Of a DNA stretch of 64,000 nt, positions 37,718 through 46,525 are shown piece by piece. The DNA is from Sphingobium sp. CCH11-B1 (GTDB taxonomy: Bacteria; Pseudomonadota; Alphaproteobacteria; Sphingomonadales; Sphingomonadaceae), in contig NZ_LSJY01000022.1 in assembly GCF_001556865.1 (NCBI RefSeq), forward strand, positions 1 to 64,000, written 5' to 3'. The position numbers were made by a program, and so were the translations under genes. The notes under the pieces are model-generated. The model worked only from the letters and a program-made list of their open reading frames with translations, had not been told where the DNA came from and searched no databases. Position 1 is the stretch's first letter. The number at the start of each line of letters is the position of its first letter.

Positions 37718-38509
37718 TTACTGAGCCGTCCACCCCCCATCGATGCTGAGATTGGCGCCCGTTACCTGCGCCGCCGCGTCGCTGCAAAGGTAGAGGGCGG
37801 TGGCCGCGACCTGTTCGGCCGTCACGAACTGCTTGGTCGGCTGACCTGCGAGCAGCACATCGTTCATCACCTGCTCGCGCGTCATGTTCCGCGCCTTCAT
37901 CGTGTCGGGAATCTGGTTCTCCACCAGCGGGGTCCAGACATAGCCGGGTGAAATGCAGTTGGCAGTGATGCCGAATGTCGCGACTTCCAGCGCCACCGTC
38001 TTGGTGAAGCCGGCAAGGCCATGCTTCGCGGTCACATAGGCCGACTTGAAGGGCGAGGCGACGAGCGAGTGGGCCGATGCGGTCTGGATGATCCTCCCCC
38101 ACTTCTTCTCCTTCATATGGGGAATGGCGAGCCGCGTCGTATGGAAGGCGGCGTTGAGGTTCAGCGCGATGATGAGGTCCCATTTGTCGAGCGGGAATTC
38201 CTCCACCGGGGCGACATGCTGCATGCCCGCATTGTTGATGAGGATGTCGACGCCGCCGAAGGTGTCCGCGGCTTCCTTCATCATCGCCTCGATCTGGTCG
38301 ACCTTGGTCAGATCGTGGCCCGAATAGAGCGCCTTGGCCCCGGACAGGTCCTCCAGCCCGACGCGTTCCCTTTCGATCGCCGCCGCATCGCCGAAGCCGT
38401 TGATGACGATGTTCGCGCCTTCCCCGGCCAGCGCCTTGGCATAGGCAAGCCCGATGCCGGAGGTGGAACCGGTGATGAGGGCCGTCTTGCCGGCGAGGGA
38501 CTTGCTCAT
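37718..38509 (-). CDS. D-3-hydroxybutyrate dehydrogenase
   Basis: 263-residue SDR. NAD-binding TGSTSGIGLAYAKAL, the active-site Ser in QTASAHSLVAS and YVTAKHG (Tyr-Lys) are present, and the signatures INNAGMQHVAPVEEFP and CISPGYVWTPLVENQIPD are diagnostic of 3-hydroxybutyrate dehydrogenase, which oxidises 3-hydroxybutyrate (from PHB breakdown) to acetoacetate. The start overlaps the patatin stop by four bases (ATGA), so the two are coupled: the patatin could release the substrate or precursor lipid. Confidence 0.92.
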   Translation of the reverse strand: MSKSLAGKTALITGSTSGIGLAYAKALAGEGANIVINGFGDAAAIERERVGLEDLSGAKALYSGHDLTKVDQIEAMMKEAADTFGGVDILINNAGMQHVAPVEEFPLDKWDLIIALNLNAAFHTTRLAIPHMKEKKWGRIIQTASAHSLVASPFKSAYVTAKHGLAGFTKTVALEVATFGITANCISPGYVWTPLVENQIPDTMKARNMTREQVMNDVLLAGQPTKQFVTAEQVAATALYLCSDAAAQVTGANLSIDGGWTAQ

Positions 38510-39699
38510 GCGCTCTTCTCCTTGAGATGATCCGGTGCGTCGAGGTCGAAGGTCGCGCTTTTGCCGTCGAGGATGTTGCGGGCGATGAGATCACCCTTGT
38601 GCATCACTTCCTCCACCGCCTCGCGGCCCTGACTCCAGTGGTCGAGCATGGTCGACCGGGAAAATTCGAAATCCTTCGCGCCGCTTTCCCAGTTCCGCGA
38701 GCGGTAGATGAGATGGACGATGTTGACCGACGCGCAATCCAGCATTCCGCTGAGGCGCAGCGCGTCGGGATCGTTGCGCAGGTTCGGCGGCAGCTTGTCG
38801 AGCAGAGCCTTGATCGCGCCATGTTCCCGCCGCAGCCGCAGATACTGGTCCGTCACCTGCCGGGTGCGGCTGCTATATTGAATATCCTTCATCCGGGAAT
38901 AGACGTCGGTCATCTGCCGCGGCATCGGCCCTTCGGCGGGGAACAGATCGACCTGGAACACCAGCATGTCGTCGGTCTGGTGGTTGAGGACATGGGAAAG
39001 CGGCGTGTTCGATACGATGCCGCCGTCCCAGTACCAGCGCCCGTCAATCTCTATGGGCGGCAGGCCGGGCGGCAGAGCGCCGGACGCCATGATATGCCGC
39101 GCGTCGATCCGCGTGTTGCCGCCGGGCCCGCGCGTGTCCCAATAGGCGAAATTGCCGGTCTCCACGTCCACCGCGCCGACTGAAAGCCGTACCGGCCCGT
39201 CGTTCAGCAGATCCCAGTCGATGCAGGCGTCCAGCGTGTCCTTGAGCGGGGCGCTGTCGTAGAAGCTGATCGCGCCCGGCGTCCCTTCGGGCATCAGCGC
39301 CGCGGGCCACAAGCGCGGTCGGAACATGCCCGGCACGCCGAAGGTTGCGACGGTGGCGGCGGCACCCAGATGCGCAGCTTCGCGGATCGGGTCGAAATCG
39401 GGCAGGATGACGTTGGGCATCCCGCCCGACAGGGTGTACCAGAATTTTTTCAGGCGGCTGATCCGGCGATGCGGCGGATTGCCGGCGATGATGGCCGCGT
39501 TGGCCGCGCCGATGGAAATGCCCGCGACCCAGCTGACGTCGATCCCCAGTTCATCGAGCCGTTCATAGACGCCCGATTGGAAGGAGCCCAGCGCGCCGCC
39601 GCCCTGCAGCAGCAGGGCGACCTCCCGGGGGAGGGGCAACGGCGTTCGCGCGCGGCGCGGTGGCGCGGGGTCTGCGGGATGCGGTTCGATGTCAGCCAT
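38506..39699 (-). CDS. Patatin-like phospholipase (DUF3734-type)
   Basis: 397 residues. The patatin dyad is present: oxyanion loop LLQGGGALGSFQSGVYE, nucleophile Ser62 in AGISIGAANAAI (GxSxG) and the Asp in WYWDGGIVSNTPL. The C-terminal extension of about 150 residues fits the DUF3734 subgroup found beside hydroxybutyrate dehydrogenases in alphaproteobacteria. Start at 39699 (MADIEPHPADP) is preferred over an in-frame ATG at 39732. No signal peptide, so cytoplasmic, perhaps acting on polyhydroxybutyrate granules or lipids; that role is inference. Confidence 0.88.
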   Translation of the reverse strand: MADIEPHPADPAPPRRARTPLPLPREVALLLQGGGALGSFQSGVYERLDELGIDVSWVAGISIGAANAAIIAGNPPHRRISRLKKFWYTLSGGMPNVILPDFDPIREAAHLGAAATVATFGVPGMFRPRLWPAALMPEGTPGAISFYDSAPLKDTLDACIDWDLLNDGPVRLSVGAVDVETGNFAYWDTRGPGGNTRIDARHIMASGALPPGLPPIEIDGRWYWDGGIVSNTPLSHVLNHQTDDMLVFQVDLFPAEGPMPRQMTDVYSRMKDIQYSSRTRQVTDQYLRLRREHGAIKALLDKLPPNLRNDPDALRLSGMLDCASVNIVHLIYRSRNWESGAKDFEFSRSTMLDHWSQGREAVEEVMHKGDLIARNILDGKSATFDLDAPDHLKEKSA

Positions 39700-39844
39700 G
39701 ATGCAGTGCAATATAGACTCTCGGTGCCTCATTCCAACTTAAACTCTGGTAACAAATCGCTGCCGACCGCAACCTTCCGTCAACCCGGCGGTTCCCCTCC
39801 ACGCCTGGATCGCTTAGGAAACGATCGCGAAAGGGGAAGGCGGC

Positions 39845-40726
39845 ATGCGGCTCGACGACGAACAGGAAAGCACTCATTATGAGGTGCAGGACGGACGCGG
39901 CGGTGGCGGCCTAGGCGGCGGGCTGGGCGGTGGCCTGGGCATGTTGCTGCCGCTGGTTGGCAGCCGGTTCGGCTGCGGCGGGATTGTGGTCGTGCTCATC
40001 ATCATGGCGGTCATGGGGATGAACCCCCTCAGCCTGATCGGCGGGGGCGGCGGCGGGCAGCAGGTCCAGAGCGAGCGGCCCAAGGTGCAAGATCTGTCGG
40101 ATGTGCAGCGCGTGTCCCTGAAGGTGCTGGGATCGACGGAGCGGCGCTGGAGCGACATCTTTCGGGCGGAAGGGCAGGAATATCCGCCGCCCACGCTCGT
40201 TTTCTACCGCCAGAACGGCCAGTCGGGCTGTGGCGCTGCGATGTCCGCCATGGGCCCCTTCTATTGTCCCGCCGACCAGCGCATCTATCTCGACACGGAT
40301 TTCTTCGACGAGATGAAGACTCGCTTCAACGCGCCGGGCGACTTCCCGATCGGCTATATCATCGCGCATGAGGTCGGCCATCATATCCAGACCATCACCG
40401 GCGAAGCCGACCGAATCCGCAAGGCGCAGCAGCGCGCTTCGGAGGCCGAGGGCAATGCGCTTCAGGTGAAGATGGAATTACAGGCCGACTGCTATGCCGG
40501 CGTGTGGGCCGCGCGCGACACCAATCTTATGGAAGCGGGCGACCTTGAGGAAGGGATGCGCGCGGCCGAGGCGATCGGCGACGATACGTTGCAAAAAGCG
40601 GCCGGGCGGCGGCCGGTGCCGGAAAGCTTTACCCATGGCACCAGCGCGCAGCGTATGGAATGGCTGCGCAAGGGCCTGTCGACCGGAGACCCCGCGCAGT
40701 GCGACACGTTCAGGGGCGCGATCTGA
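39845..40726 (+). CDS. ypfJ: YpfJ-type neutral zinc metallopeptidase
   Basis: 293 residues. An N-terminal Gly-rich stretch (18-35), one membrane helix (FGCGGIVVVLIIMAVMG) and a second Gly-rich linker lead into the peptidase-like domain, with the zinc motif IIAHEVGHHIQ and a downstream QADCYAGVWAARD supplying a candidate third ligand. Family proteins are conserved but of unknown substrate. GGGGAAGG precedes the ATG. Confidence 0.88.
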   Translation: MRLDDEQESTHYEVQDGRGGGGLGGGLGGGLGMLLPLVGSRFGCGGIVVVLIIMAVMGMNPLSLIGGGGGGQQVQSERPKVQDLSDVQRVSLKVLGSTERRWSDIFRAEGQEYPPPTLVFYRQNGQSGCGAAMSAMGPFYCPADQRIYLDTDFFDEMKTRFNAPGDFPIGYIIAHEVGHHIQTITGEADRIRKAQQRASEAEGNALQVKMELQADCYAGVWAARDTNLMEAGDLEEGMRAAEAIGDDTLQKAAGRRPVPESFTHGTSAQRMEWLRKGLSTGDPAQCDTFRGAI

Positions 40727-40932
40727 ACGCGGTTAGTGTCGGAATTTTGGAAGGGGCTTGCCGCCTGCATTCCCGGCATCACCGGCGTGCCCGCACCAAC
40801 GCGCATGGCGACGATCGGCGATGACATGCACGGCGGCGGCGAACCGGTCATGCAGCAGGACGGGCTTTCAGATTAGGGTACCGCGACAGCGACCTTTTGG
40901 CCGATCCAGGGCGATTAAACGCCCGCCGAGCC

Positions 40933-41115
40933 TTAGTGCCGATCCAGTTTGGCGAGCAACGCCATCATGTCGTCCGGTAACGACTCCCGACCCGGCGCAT
41001 AGGTGGACCGCAATGCATTGCCCACGCCCTCATAGGGCGCAGGCACGCGCACGGTCACCAGACGACCGTTTCCGTCGCGCGCCATGGCCGATCGGCCGAG
41101 GGGTTTGCGTTGCAT
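40933..41115 (-). CDS. NepR-like mini-protein (hypothetical)
   Basis: 60 residues, start ATG 41115 with AGGGA 8 nt upstream. The N-terminal half is basic (MQRKPLGRSAMARDGNGRL). The C-terminal half, VGNALRSTYAPGRESLPDDMMALLAKLD, follows the pattern I/V-G-x-x-L-R-x-x-Y ... P-D-x-x-x-x-L-L-x-x-L-D of NepR anti-sigma factors of the alphaproteobacterial general stress response. No ecfG or phyR lies beside it. It diverges from glnE. The call rests on pattern similarity only. The 206-nt gap before it (40727-40932) shows no convincing gene. Confidence 0.6.
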   Translation of the reverse strand: MQRKPLGRSAMARDGNGRLVTVRVPAPYEGVGNALRSTYAPGRESLPDDMMALLAKLDRH

Positions 41116-41208
41116 TTCCATAGTCCCTGAACGGCCAAGTGCCGCAAAAGTTTCTGGCATTGCGCTACTGCCCGCGCAATAGCCCCGTCATATAACGGAG
41201 AGGCTGGC

Positions 41209-43911
41209 GTGACGGACTGGTTAAAAACCGAGGCAAGGATCAGGGCGCATTCGCCTTTCCTGGCGCGCGCGCTCGATCGATTTCCCACCGTCAGGTCGCG
41301 GCTGGAGGAAGCGGATTTCGATGGCGCGTTCGATGCCGCGCATGACGCCGCCATGCCGGAGGACGGCGTGGCGCGATCGCTGCGAAAACGGCGCGGCGCT
41401 ATCGCGCTTGCGGTTGCGGCGGCTGATCTTGCAGGCGCATGGGATCTTGATCGCGTCACCCGCGCCCTGTCGGATTTTGCGGACGACGCGCTGGAGGAGG
41501 CGCTCGCCACGGCCATGCGCGAACGCTATCCCGATGCGGAGCACAGGGGGTTCGTGGTGCTGGCGCTGGGCAAGCATGGCAGCCGCGAACTCAATTATTC
41601 GTCCGATATCGATCCGATCCTGCTCTACGATCCCCATACCCTGCCGCATGGCGGGCGGGAGGATGTCGCCGACGCCGCCGTTCGCATCGGACGGCGGGTC
41701 AGCGAACTGCTGAGCGCGCGGGACGGTGACGGTTACGTCTTTCGCGTCGACCTGCGCCTGCGTCCCTCGCCTGAAGCGACGCCCATCGCGCTGCCGGTGG
41801 ACGCGGCGATCGGCTATTATGAATCGACGGCGCTCGGCTGGGAGCAGGCGGCCTTCATTCGCGCCCGGCCGGCGGCCGGGGACAAGCAACTGGGCGACTA
41901 TTTCCTGCGCCAGATTCGCCCCTTCGTGTGGCGAAGGAGCCTGGATTTCGGCGCGATCGACGCGATCGTCGACATCAGCCGCCGCATCCGCGACCATTAT
42001 GCGCAGGGGCAGGCGCTGGGGCCTGGATATGACCTGAAACGCGGCCGTGGCGGCATAAGGGAGGTCGAATTCTTCGCCCAGGTGCATCAGCTCATCCACG
42101 GCGGACGCGACCCCTCGCTACGATCGGGCAACACCCGGCAGGCGCTGCGGGCGCTTGCCGAAGCCGGCGTCATGGAGCGCGAAATAGCGACGCGGCTGGA
42201 CGAGGCCTATGCCCTCTTCCGCACGGTCGAACACCGCCTCCAGATGGTGGAGGACCGGCAGACGCACGAACTGCCCAAATCGCCGGACGCGCTCGACAAT
42301 GTGGCGCGGCTGCATGGTCTGGACGATGGGACGGCGCTCATCGATCTGCTGCGCCCGCATGTCGAGTGGGTGGGACGCAACTATGACCGCCTGACGCCGG
42401 AAAAGGAGGACGGATCCCTCTCGAACGATGAAGAGCGGCTGAAGGCGCAACTTGTCGATATGGGCTTTGCCGATCCGGACACGCCGCTGGCGCGGATCGG
42501 GCGTTGGCGGGGCGGCACGATTCGCGCCCTGCGCAGCGCGGCGTCGCGCGACGCGTTGGAGGCGCTGCTGCCCGACCTGATGCGCGCCCTGGCCCGTGCG
42601 CCCGATCCGTCCCGCGCGCTTAACCGTCTGGACGACATGATCGGCCGCCTGCCGAGCGCGATCAACTTCTTCAAGCTGCTCGCCGCCCGACCTGCGCTGG
42701 TGGCGCTGCTGGCGGAAATATTGAGCCATGCCCCCACGCTCGCAGACGCGCTCGGGCGACGGGCGGAACTGCTCGACGGGCTGATCGACGCTTCCGCTTT
42801 CGATCCGCCGCCGCCGGTGCCCCGGCTCGCCGCGCAATTCGCCGCGCTGGAACCGGGCGAGGATTATCAGGCGCTGCTGGACCGGGTGCGTCAGCGGGTC
42901 AACGACCGCCGCTTCGCGCTGGGCGCGCAGATCATCCGGGGCGGCGATCCGATCGAGGCGGGCAGGGGCTATGGCCGGGTTGCCGAAGCGGCGATCGAGG
43001 CGCTCGGCGCTGCGACCGTCACGGAGTTCGAGAAGGCTCATGGCAAGGTGCCGGGCGGGGAACTGCTGATCTTGGCGCTGGGGCGCATGGGGGGCGGGGT
43101 ACTCACCCATGCCTCGGATCTTGATCTTGTCTATCTCTTCACCGGCGACTTCTCGACCGAAAACGACGGGCCCAAACCGCTCGGCGCCACCCAATATTTC
43201 AACCGTCTGGCGCAGCGCATCACCAACGCCCTGTCGGTCCCGACGGCGTCCGGCCCGCTCTATGAAGTGGACACGCGGCTGCGGCCATCGGGCGCGCAGG
43301 GATTGCTGGCGGTCAGTCTCGACAGCTTCGCCCGCTATCAGCGGGAAGAAGCCTGGACCTGGGAGCATCTGGCGCTGACCCGCGCGCGTCCGGTGTTCGG
43401 ATCGGCACCGGCGCGCGCGGCGCTCCACGCCGTGCTGGCGGAAACGCTGCAGCGCCCGCGCGACGTCGACATGCTGGCGCGCCAGGCAGTGAAGATGCGC
43501 GGCGACATTGCGCGTCACAAGCCGCCCGCCAGCAATCTCGACGTGAAGCTGGTGCCCGGCGGCCTGATTGACCTCGAATTCCTGATCCACGTCATGCAGT
43601 TCCGTCACCGGATGGCGTTTGATCCGGACCTGTCGGTGGCGCTGGCGGAACTGGTCGCGGCCGGCCATCTGCCCCCGGAACTGGTAGCGGCGCACGACCT
43701 CATCACTCGCTTCCTCGTTGTCTCGCGCCTCGTTTCGCCCAAATCGACCGAGCCGCCCGAAGCCACCCGGCCGCTGGTCGCGCGTGCCTGCGGCGCGCAA
43801 TGTTGGGACGGCCTGCTTGAAAGCTACGCCAAGGCGCGGCAATGCGTCGGGGAAAGCTGGGGCGCGCTGGCCGCCCCCTATCAGGAGGCCCAAGATGCTG
43901 GAACAGGGTGA
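41209..43911 (+). CDS. glnE: Glutamine synthetase adenylyltransferase/deadenylylase
   Basis: 900 residues from GTG 41209, preceded by CGGAGAG. GlnE adds and removes AMP on glutamine synthetase according to PII state. Both nucleotidyltransferase halves are present: the deadenylylase half has KHGSRELNYSSDIDPILLYD and the adenylylase half has GRMGGGVLTHASDLDLVYLF. A helical regulatory region lies between. Slightly shorter than the E. coli enzyme (946). No glnA or glnB in the window. The stop lies 17 nt inside the bcp gene. Confidence 0.95.
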   Translation: MTDWLKTEARIRAHSPFLARALDRFPTVRSRLEEADFDGAFDAAHDAAMPEDGVARSLRKRRGAIALAVAAADLAGAWDLDRVTRALSDFADDALEEALATAMRERYPDAEHRGFVVLALGKHGSRELNYSSDIDPILLYDPHTLPHGGREDVADAAVRIGRRVSELLSARDGDGYVFRVDLRLRPSPEATPIALPVDAAIGYYESTALGWEQAAFIRARPAAGDKQLGDYFLRQIRPFVWRRSLDFGAIDAIVDISRRIRDHYAQGQALGPGYDLKRGRGGIREVEFFAQVHQLIHGGRDPSLRSGNTRQALRALAEAGVMEREIATRLDEAYALFRTVEHRLQMVEDRQTHELPKSPDALDNVARLHGLDDGTALIDLLRPHVEWVGRNYDRLTPEKEDGSLSNDEERLKAQLVDMGFADPDTPLARIGRWRGGTIRALRSAASRDALEALLPDLMRALARAPDPSRALNRLDDMIGRLPSAINFFKLLAARPALVALLAEILSHAPTLADALGRRAELLDGLIDASAFDPPPPVPRLAAQFAALEPGEDYQALLDRVRQRVNDRRFALGAQIIRGGDPIEAGRGYGRVAEAAIEALGAATVTEFEKAHGKVPGGELLILALGRMGGGVLTHASDLDLVYLFTGDFSTENDGPKPLGATQYFNRLAQRITNALSVPTASGPLYEVDTRLRPSGAQGLLAVSLDSFARYQREEAWTWEHLALTRARPVFGSAPARAALHAVLAETLQRPRDVDMLARQAVKMRGDIARHKPPASNLDVKLVPGGLIDLEFLIHVMQFRHRMAFDPDLSVALAELVAAGHLPPELVAAHDLITRFLVVSRLVSPKSTEPPEATRPLVARACGAQCWDGLLESYAKARQCVGESWGALAAPYQEAQDAGTG

Positions 43912-44359
43912 TCCCATCCCTGCGGTGACGCTCAAGGACGCGGACGGCGTGGATTTCACGCTGGACGCCTATCGCGGCAAGCCGCTGGTCGTCTATTTCT
44001 ACCCCAAGGCCGACACGCCCGGCTGCACCAACGAGGCGAAGGATTTCACGGCGCTGGCGGATGAATATGCGGCGGCCGGTGTGCCGGTGATCGGCGTTTC
44101 CAAGGACAAGCCCGCCAAGCTCAAGAAATTCGCCGACAAATACGGGCTTTCCGTCATCCTCGCGTCGGATGAGGAGCAGGGCGCGGCGTGCGAGGCTTTC
44201 GGCACATGGGTCGAAAAATCGCTCTATGGCCGCAAATATATGGGCATTGAACGGGCAACCTTCCTCTTCGACGCGGGCGGCCATGTCGCGCGCGTCTGGC
44301 CCAAGGTGAAGGTGAAGGGCCATGCGCAGGAGGTGCTGGAGGCGGCGCAGGCGCTTTGA
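43895..44359 (+). CDS. bcp: Thioredoxin-dependent peroxiredoxin (Bcp/PrxQ)
   Basis: 154 residues. PLVVYFYPKADTPGCTNEAKDF contains the peroxidatic Cys; the residue five positions later that often resolves it in E. coli Bcp is Lys here, and another Cys is at EQGAACEAFGTW. It reduces peroxides with thioredoxin. Overlaps the end of glnE by 17 nt, and its TGA overlaps the ATG of the next gene. Confidence 0.94.
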   Translation: MLEQGDPIPAVTLKDADGVDFTLDAYRGKPLVVYFYPKADTPGCTNEAKDFTALADEYAAAGVPVIGVSKDKPAKLKKFADKYGLSVILASDEEQGAACEAFGTWVEKSLYGRKYMGIERATFLFDAGGHVARVWPKVKVKGHAQEVLEAAQAL

Positions 44360-45165
44360 TGCTACCCGCTTCCGTCGACAGCGTAGGCGCGGCCTGCGCC
44401 CATGTGCTGCTGACGCCCGACCCCTCGGCCAAGCTGAAGGCTGCCCGCGCCGTCGCACGCGCTTGGCGGCAGGGGCGGCTCGACGCCCGGTTCGATGCGG
44501 CGATGCCGGATCGTCCGGCGCGGCCTGCCCTGCCCGAACTGCTGCCGCCCAATCGGATGCCGAAGCGCGGGAAGATCGGGTCGGAGCGCGCCCGGACTGC
44601 GATGCTCCACGCGCTTGCTCATATCGAATTCGTCGCGATCGACCTGGCGTTCGACTTGGTCGGACGGTTCGGCCGCCAATTTCCCGATGCCTTCATCGAC
44701 CAATGGATGCAGGTCGGCGCGGAGGAGGCGATGCATTTCGCGCTGCTTGACCGGCGCTTGCGGCAGATGGGCAGCCATTATGGCGCGCTCCCCGCGCATG
44801 ACGGCTTGTGGCAGGCGGCGGAGGAAACCGCGACGGATGCGCTCGCCCGTCTCGCTATCGTGCCGATGGTGCTGGAGGCGCGCGCGCTCGATATCACGCC
44901 GGCGACGGTCGACCGGTTCGAAAGCGTCGGTGACCATGTCTCTGCGCGGATGCTGAGACGGATCATGGCGGACGAGATTCGGCATGTGTCGGCGGGGACG
45001 ACATGGTTCAACTGGGCGACGAACCGACTGGGGATAGACTCCCCAAATCATTACCAAATCCTTGTGAAACGCCATTTTCGGGGTGGGCTGAAGGCGCCGT
45101 TCAACGCTTCGGCGCGTCGGCAGGCCGGTTTGACGGAAGAATATTACGCCGCGCTTGCAACATAA
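44359..45165 (+). CDS. DUF455 ferritin-like protein
   Basis: 268 residues, helical. Four-helix ferritin-like core with metal ligands in ALAHIEFVAIDLAFDL, GAEEAMHFALLDRRL (ExxH), MVLEARALD and MADEIRHVSAGT (ExxH). The family probably holds a dinuclear metal centre; function unknown. ATG 44359 overlaps the bcp stop (TGATG), suggesting co-expression with the peroxiredoxin. Confidence 0.87.
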   Translation: MLPASVDSVGAACAHVLLTPDPSAKLKAARAVARAWRQGRLDARFDAAMPDRPARPALPELLPPNRMPKRGKIGSERARTAMLHALAHIEFVAIDLAFDLVGRFGRQFPDAFIDQWMQVGAEEAMHFALLDRRLRQMGSHYGALPAHDGLWQAAEETATDALARLAIVPMVLEARALDITPATVDRFESVGDHVSARMLRRIMADEIRHVSAGTTWFNWATNRLGIDSPNHYQILVKRHFRGGLKAPFNASARRQAGLTEEYYAALAT

Positions 45166-45273
45166 GGCGGGATTTGCACTTCTGCGCCCAGCGGGGGCGA
45201 TGAAAGTCGCCAGAATTTGAACACGGGAAGCGCCGAGGGGCAACAGCCTCCGGTGACATAAGTCGGGGTCTGC

Positions 45274-46002
45274 ATGTCGGTTCTTCAGTCGGTGAATGCT
45301 CGCGGGTTGCATTGGTTCCAGGTCGCGCGTCGGATTTCTCACATTCTGGGTGGTATCGGAATTGCCGGAGCGCTGTGCGCGGCTGTTCCGGCCCATGCCT
45401 CGGAAACCGATGACCCCTATGGCGACGCGTCGGAAGTGAATATGAGCCCTCTCGGGCCGTCCGATGTCGGCTTCTCCACCCTCTTCGCCAGCCTCCAGCG
45501 CATGGATGGACACGCAAAGACCGCCGCCTACATCCCGTCGGGCCGCCCGGTCGAAAAGCTCTCGCTCACCTCCAACTTCGGCGTCCGTTCCGATCCGTTC
45601 AACGGCGGCGCGCGCATGCACAAGGGCATCGACATTCCCGGCCCGGTGGGCACGCCGATCCATGCCACCGCCGACGGCATCGTCAGCCGTTCGGGCTGGG
45701 CCAGCGGCTACGGTAATCTCGTCCAGATCTCGCACGGCAGCGGCATGGAAACGCGTTACGGCCACATGTCGAAGCTGCTGGTCGCCGAAAACAGCTTTGT
45801 GAAGCGCGGCCAGATCATCGGCCTCATGGGGTCCACCGGCCGTTCGACCGGCAGCCACCTTCATTATGAAGTCCGCGTGGACGGCGCGGCGATCAACCCG
45901 ATGCCTTTCGTGACCGGCCCCGACTATCTGGTGGCGATGAACACGAAGCCCCCGGTCGCCATGGGCGGCCCGACCAAGGCGGAGGAAAAGGCCGTCGATT
46001 GA
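45274..46002 (+). CDS. Exported M23-family peptidoglycan endopeptidase
   Basis: 242 residues. A signal sequence or anchor (about 20-43, cleavage near AHA-SET) is followed by a LytM/M23 domain: NFGVRSDPFNGGARMHKGIDIPGPVGTPIHA has the H-x3-D zinc motif and STGSHLHYEVRVDG the HxH motif, so it should be catalytically active. Substrate is peptidoglycan cross-links. The 108-nt upstream gap has no gene. A strong terminator follows. Confidence 0.92.
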   Translation: MSVLQSVNARGLHWFQVARRISHILGGIGIAGALCAAVPAHASETDDPYGDASEVNMSPLGPSDVGFSTLFASLQRMDGHAKTAAYIPSGRPVEKLSLTSNFGVRSDPFNGGARMHKGIDIPGPVGTPIHATADGIVSRSGWASGYGNLVQISHGSGMETRYGHMSKLLVAENSFVKRGQIIGLMGSTGRSTGSHLHYEVRVDGAAINPMPFVTGPDYLVAMNTKPPVAMGGPTKAEEKAVD

Positions 46003-46027
46003 CGCATCTTTTCGCCTCAACTTTCGC

Positions 46028-46060
46028 AAAGGCCCGGCAGCACCGCTTGCCGGGCCTTTT
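46028..46060 (+). terminator. Rho-independent terminator after the M23 gene
   Basis: AAAGGCCCGGCA and TGCCGGGCCTTT form a 12-bp stem with an 8-nt loop, ending in TTTT. Confidence 0.9.
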
Positions 46061-46084
46061 GCATGATCCTATCTAGGCACCATC

Positions 46085-46411
46085 ATGGCCGATATCGATC
46101 TCACCTCTTCCGCCGCCGCCCGTGTGGCGACCATTGCCGCCAAGCAGGGCAAGCCCGCCATCCTGCGCCTGTCGGTGGAAGGGGGCGGCTGTTCGGGCTT
46201 TCAATACCGGTTCGGCCTCGCCGACAGCGTGGAACCCGACGACCTGTCGGTGCAACGTGACGGCGTGACGCTGGTGGTGGACGATGTCAGCATCGATCTG
46301 GTGCGCGGGTCCGCCGTCGATTTCGTGTCGGATCTTGCCGGTGCGGCGTTCAAGGTCACGAACCCCAACGCCACCGCCGGATGCGGATGCGGGACGAGCT
46401 TTTCGGTATAA
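46085..46411 (+). CDS. erpA: A-type Fe-S cluster carrier (ErpA/HesB-like)
   Basis: 108 residues with the three cluster-binding cysteines: EGGGCSGFQYRF and the C-terminal AGCGCGTSF. A-type carriers pass Fe-S clusters to apo-proteins. Sequence alone does not cleanly separate ErpA from IscA or SufA; no isc/suf genes are nearby, which favours a free-standing ErpA. Confidence 0.92.
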   Translation: MADIDLTSSAAARVATIAAKQGKPAILRLSVEGGGCSGFQYRFGLADSVEPDDLSVQRDGVTLVVDDVSIDLVRGSAVDFVSDLAGAAFKVTNPNATAGCGCGTSFSV

Positions 46412-46428
46412 TCGCCTGGAATTTTCTT

Positions 46429-46511
46429 CGTCACCTCAGTGAAGGCTGGGTCTCACTTTACCTCTCGCAATGCTGAAGGCAGTGAGAGGCCAGCCTGTGC
46501 TGGCATGACGG
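46429..46511. repeat. REP-like imperfect palindrome
   Basis: Most of the erpA-xth gap is an inverted repeat whose arms begin CGTCACCTCAGTGAAGGCTG on one strand and CGTCATGCCAGCACAGGCTG on the other, continuing into GTCTCAC-like sequence. It resembles the element at 7967-8048. Confidence 0.7.
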
Positions 46512-46525
46512 AAGGAAATACGGGA

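Noticed and set aside
40736..40876. Possible 46-codon reading frame from GTG in the YpfJ to NepR-like gap
   Set aside because: It has no ribosome site, no recognised motif and GC-rich chance frames are common here; it is left as intergenic.
42118..43959. 613-codon minus-strand frame opposite glnE
   Set aside because: Low-complexity composition and full overlap with the intact glnE motifs show it is a shadow.
44356..44358. TTG start for the DUF455 gene
   Set aside because: The ATG directly after it (44359) overlaps the bcp stop in the usual TGATG form and is the more likely start.
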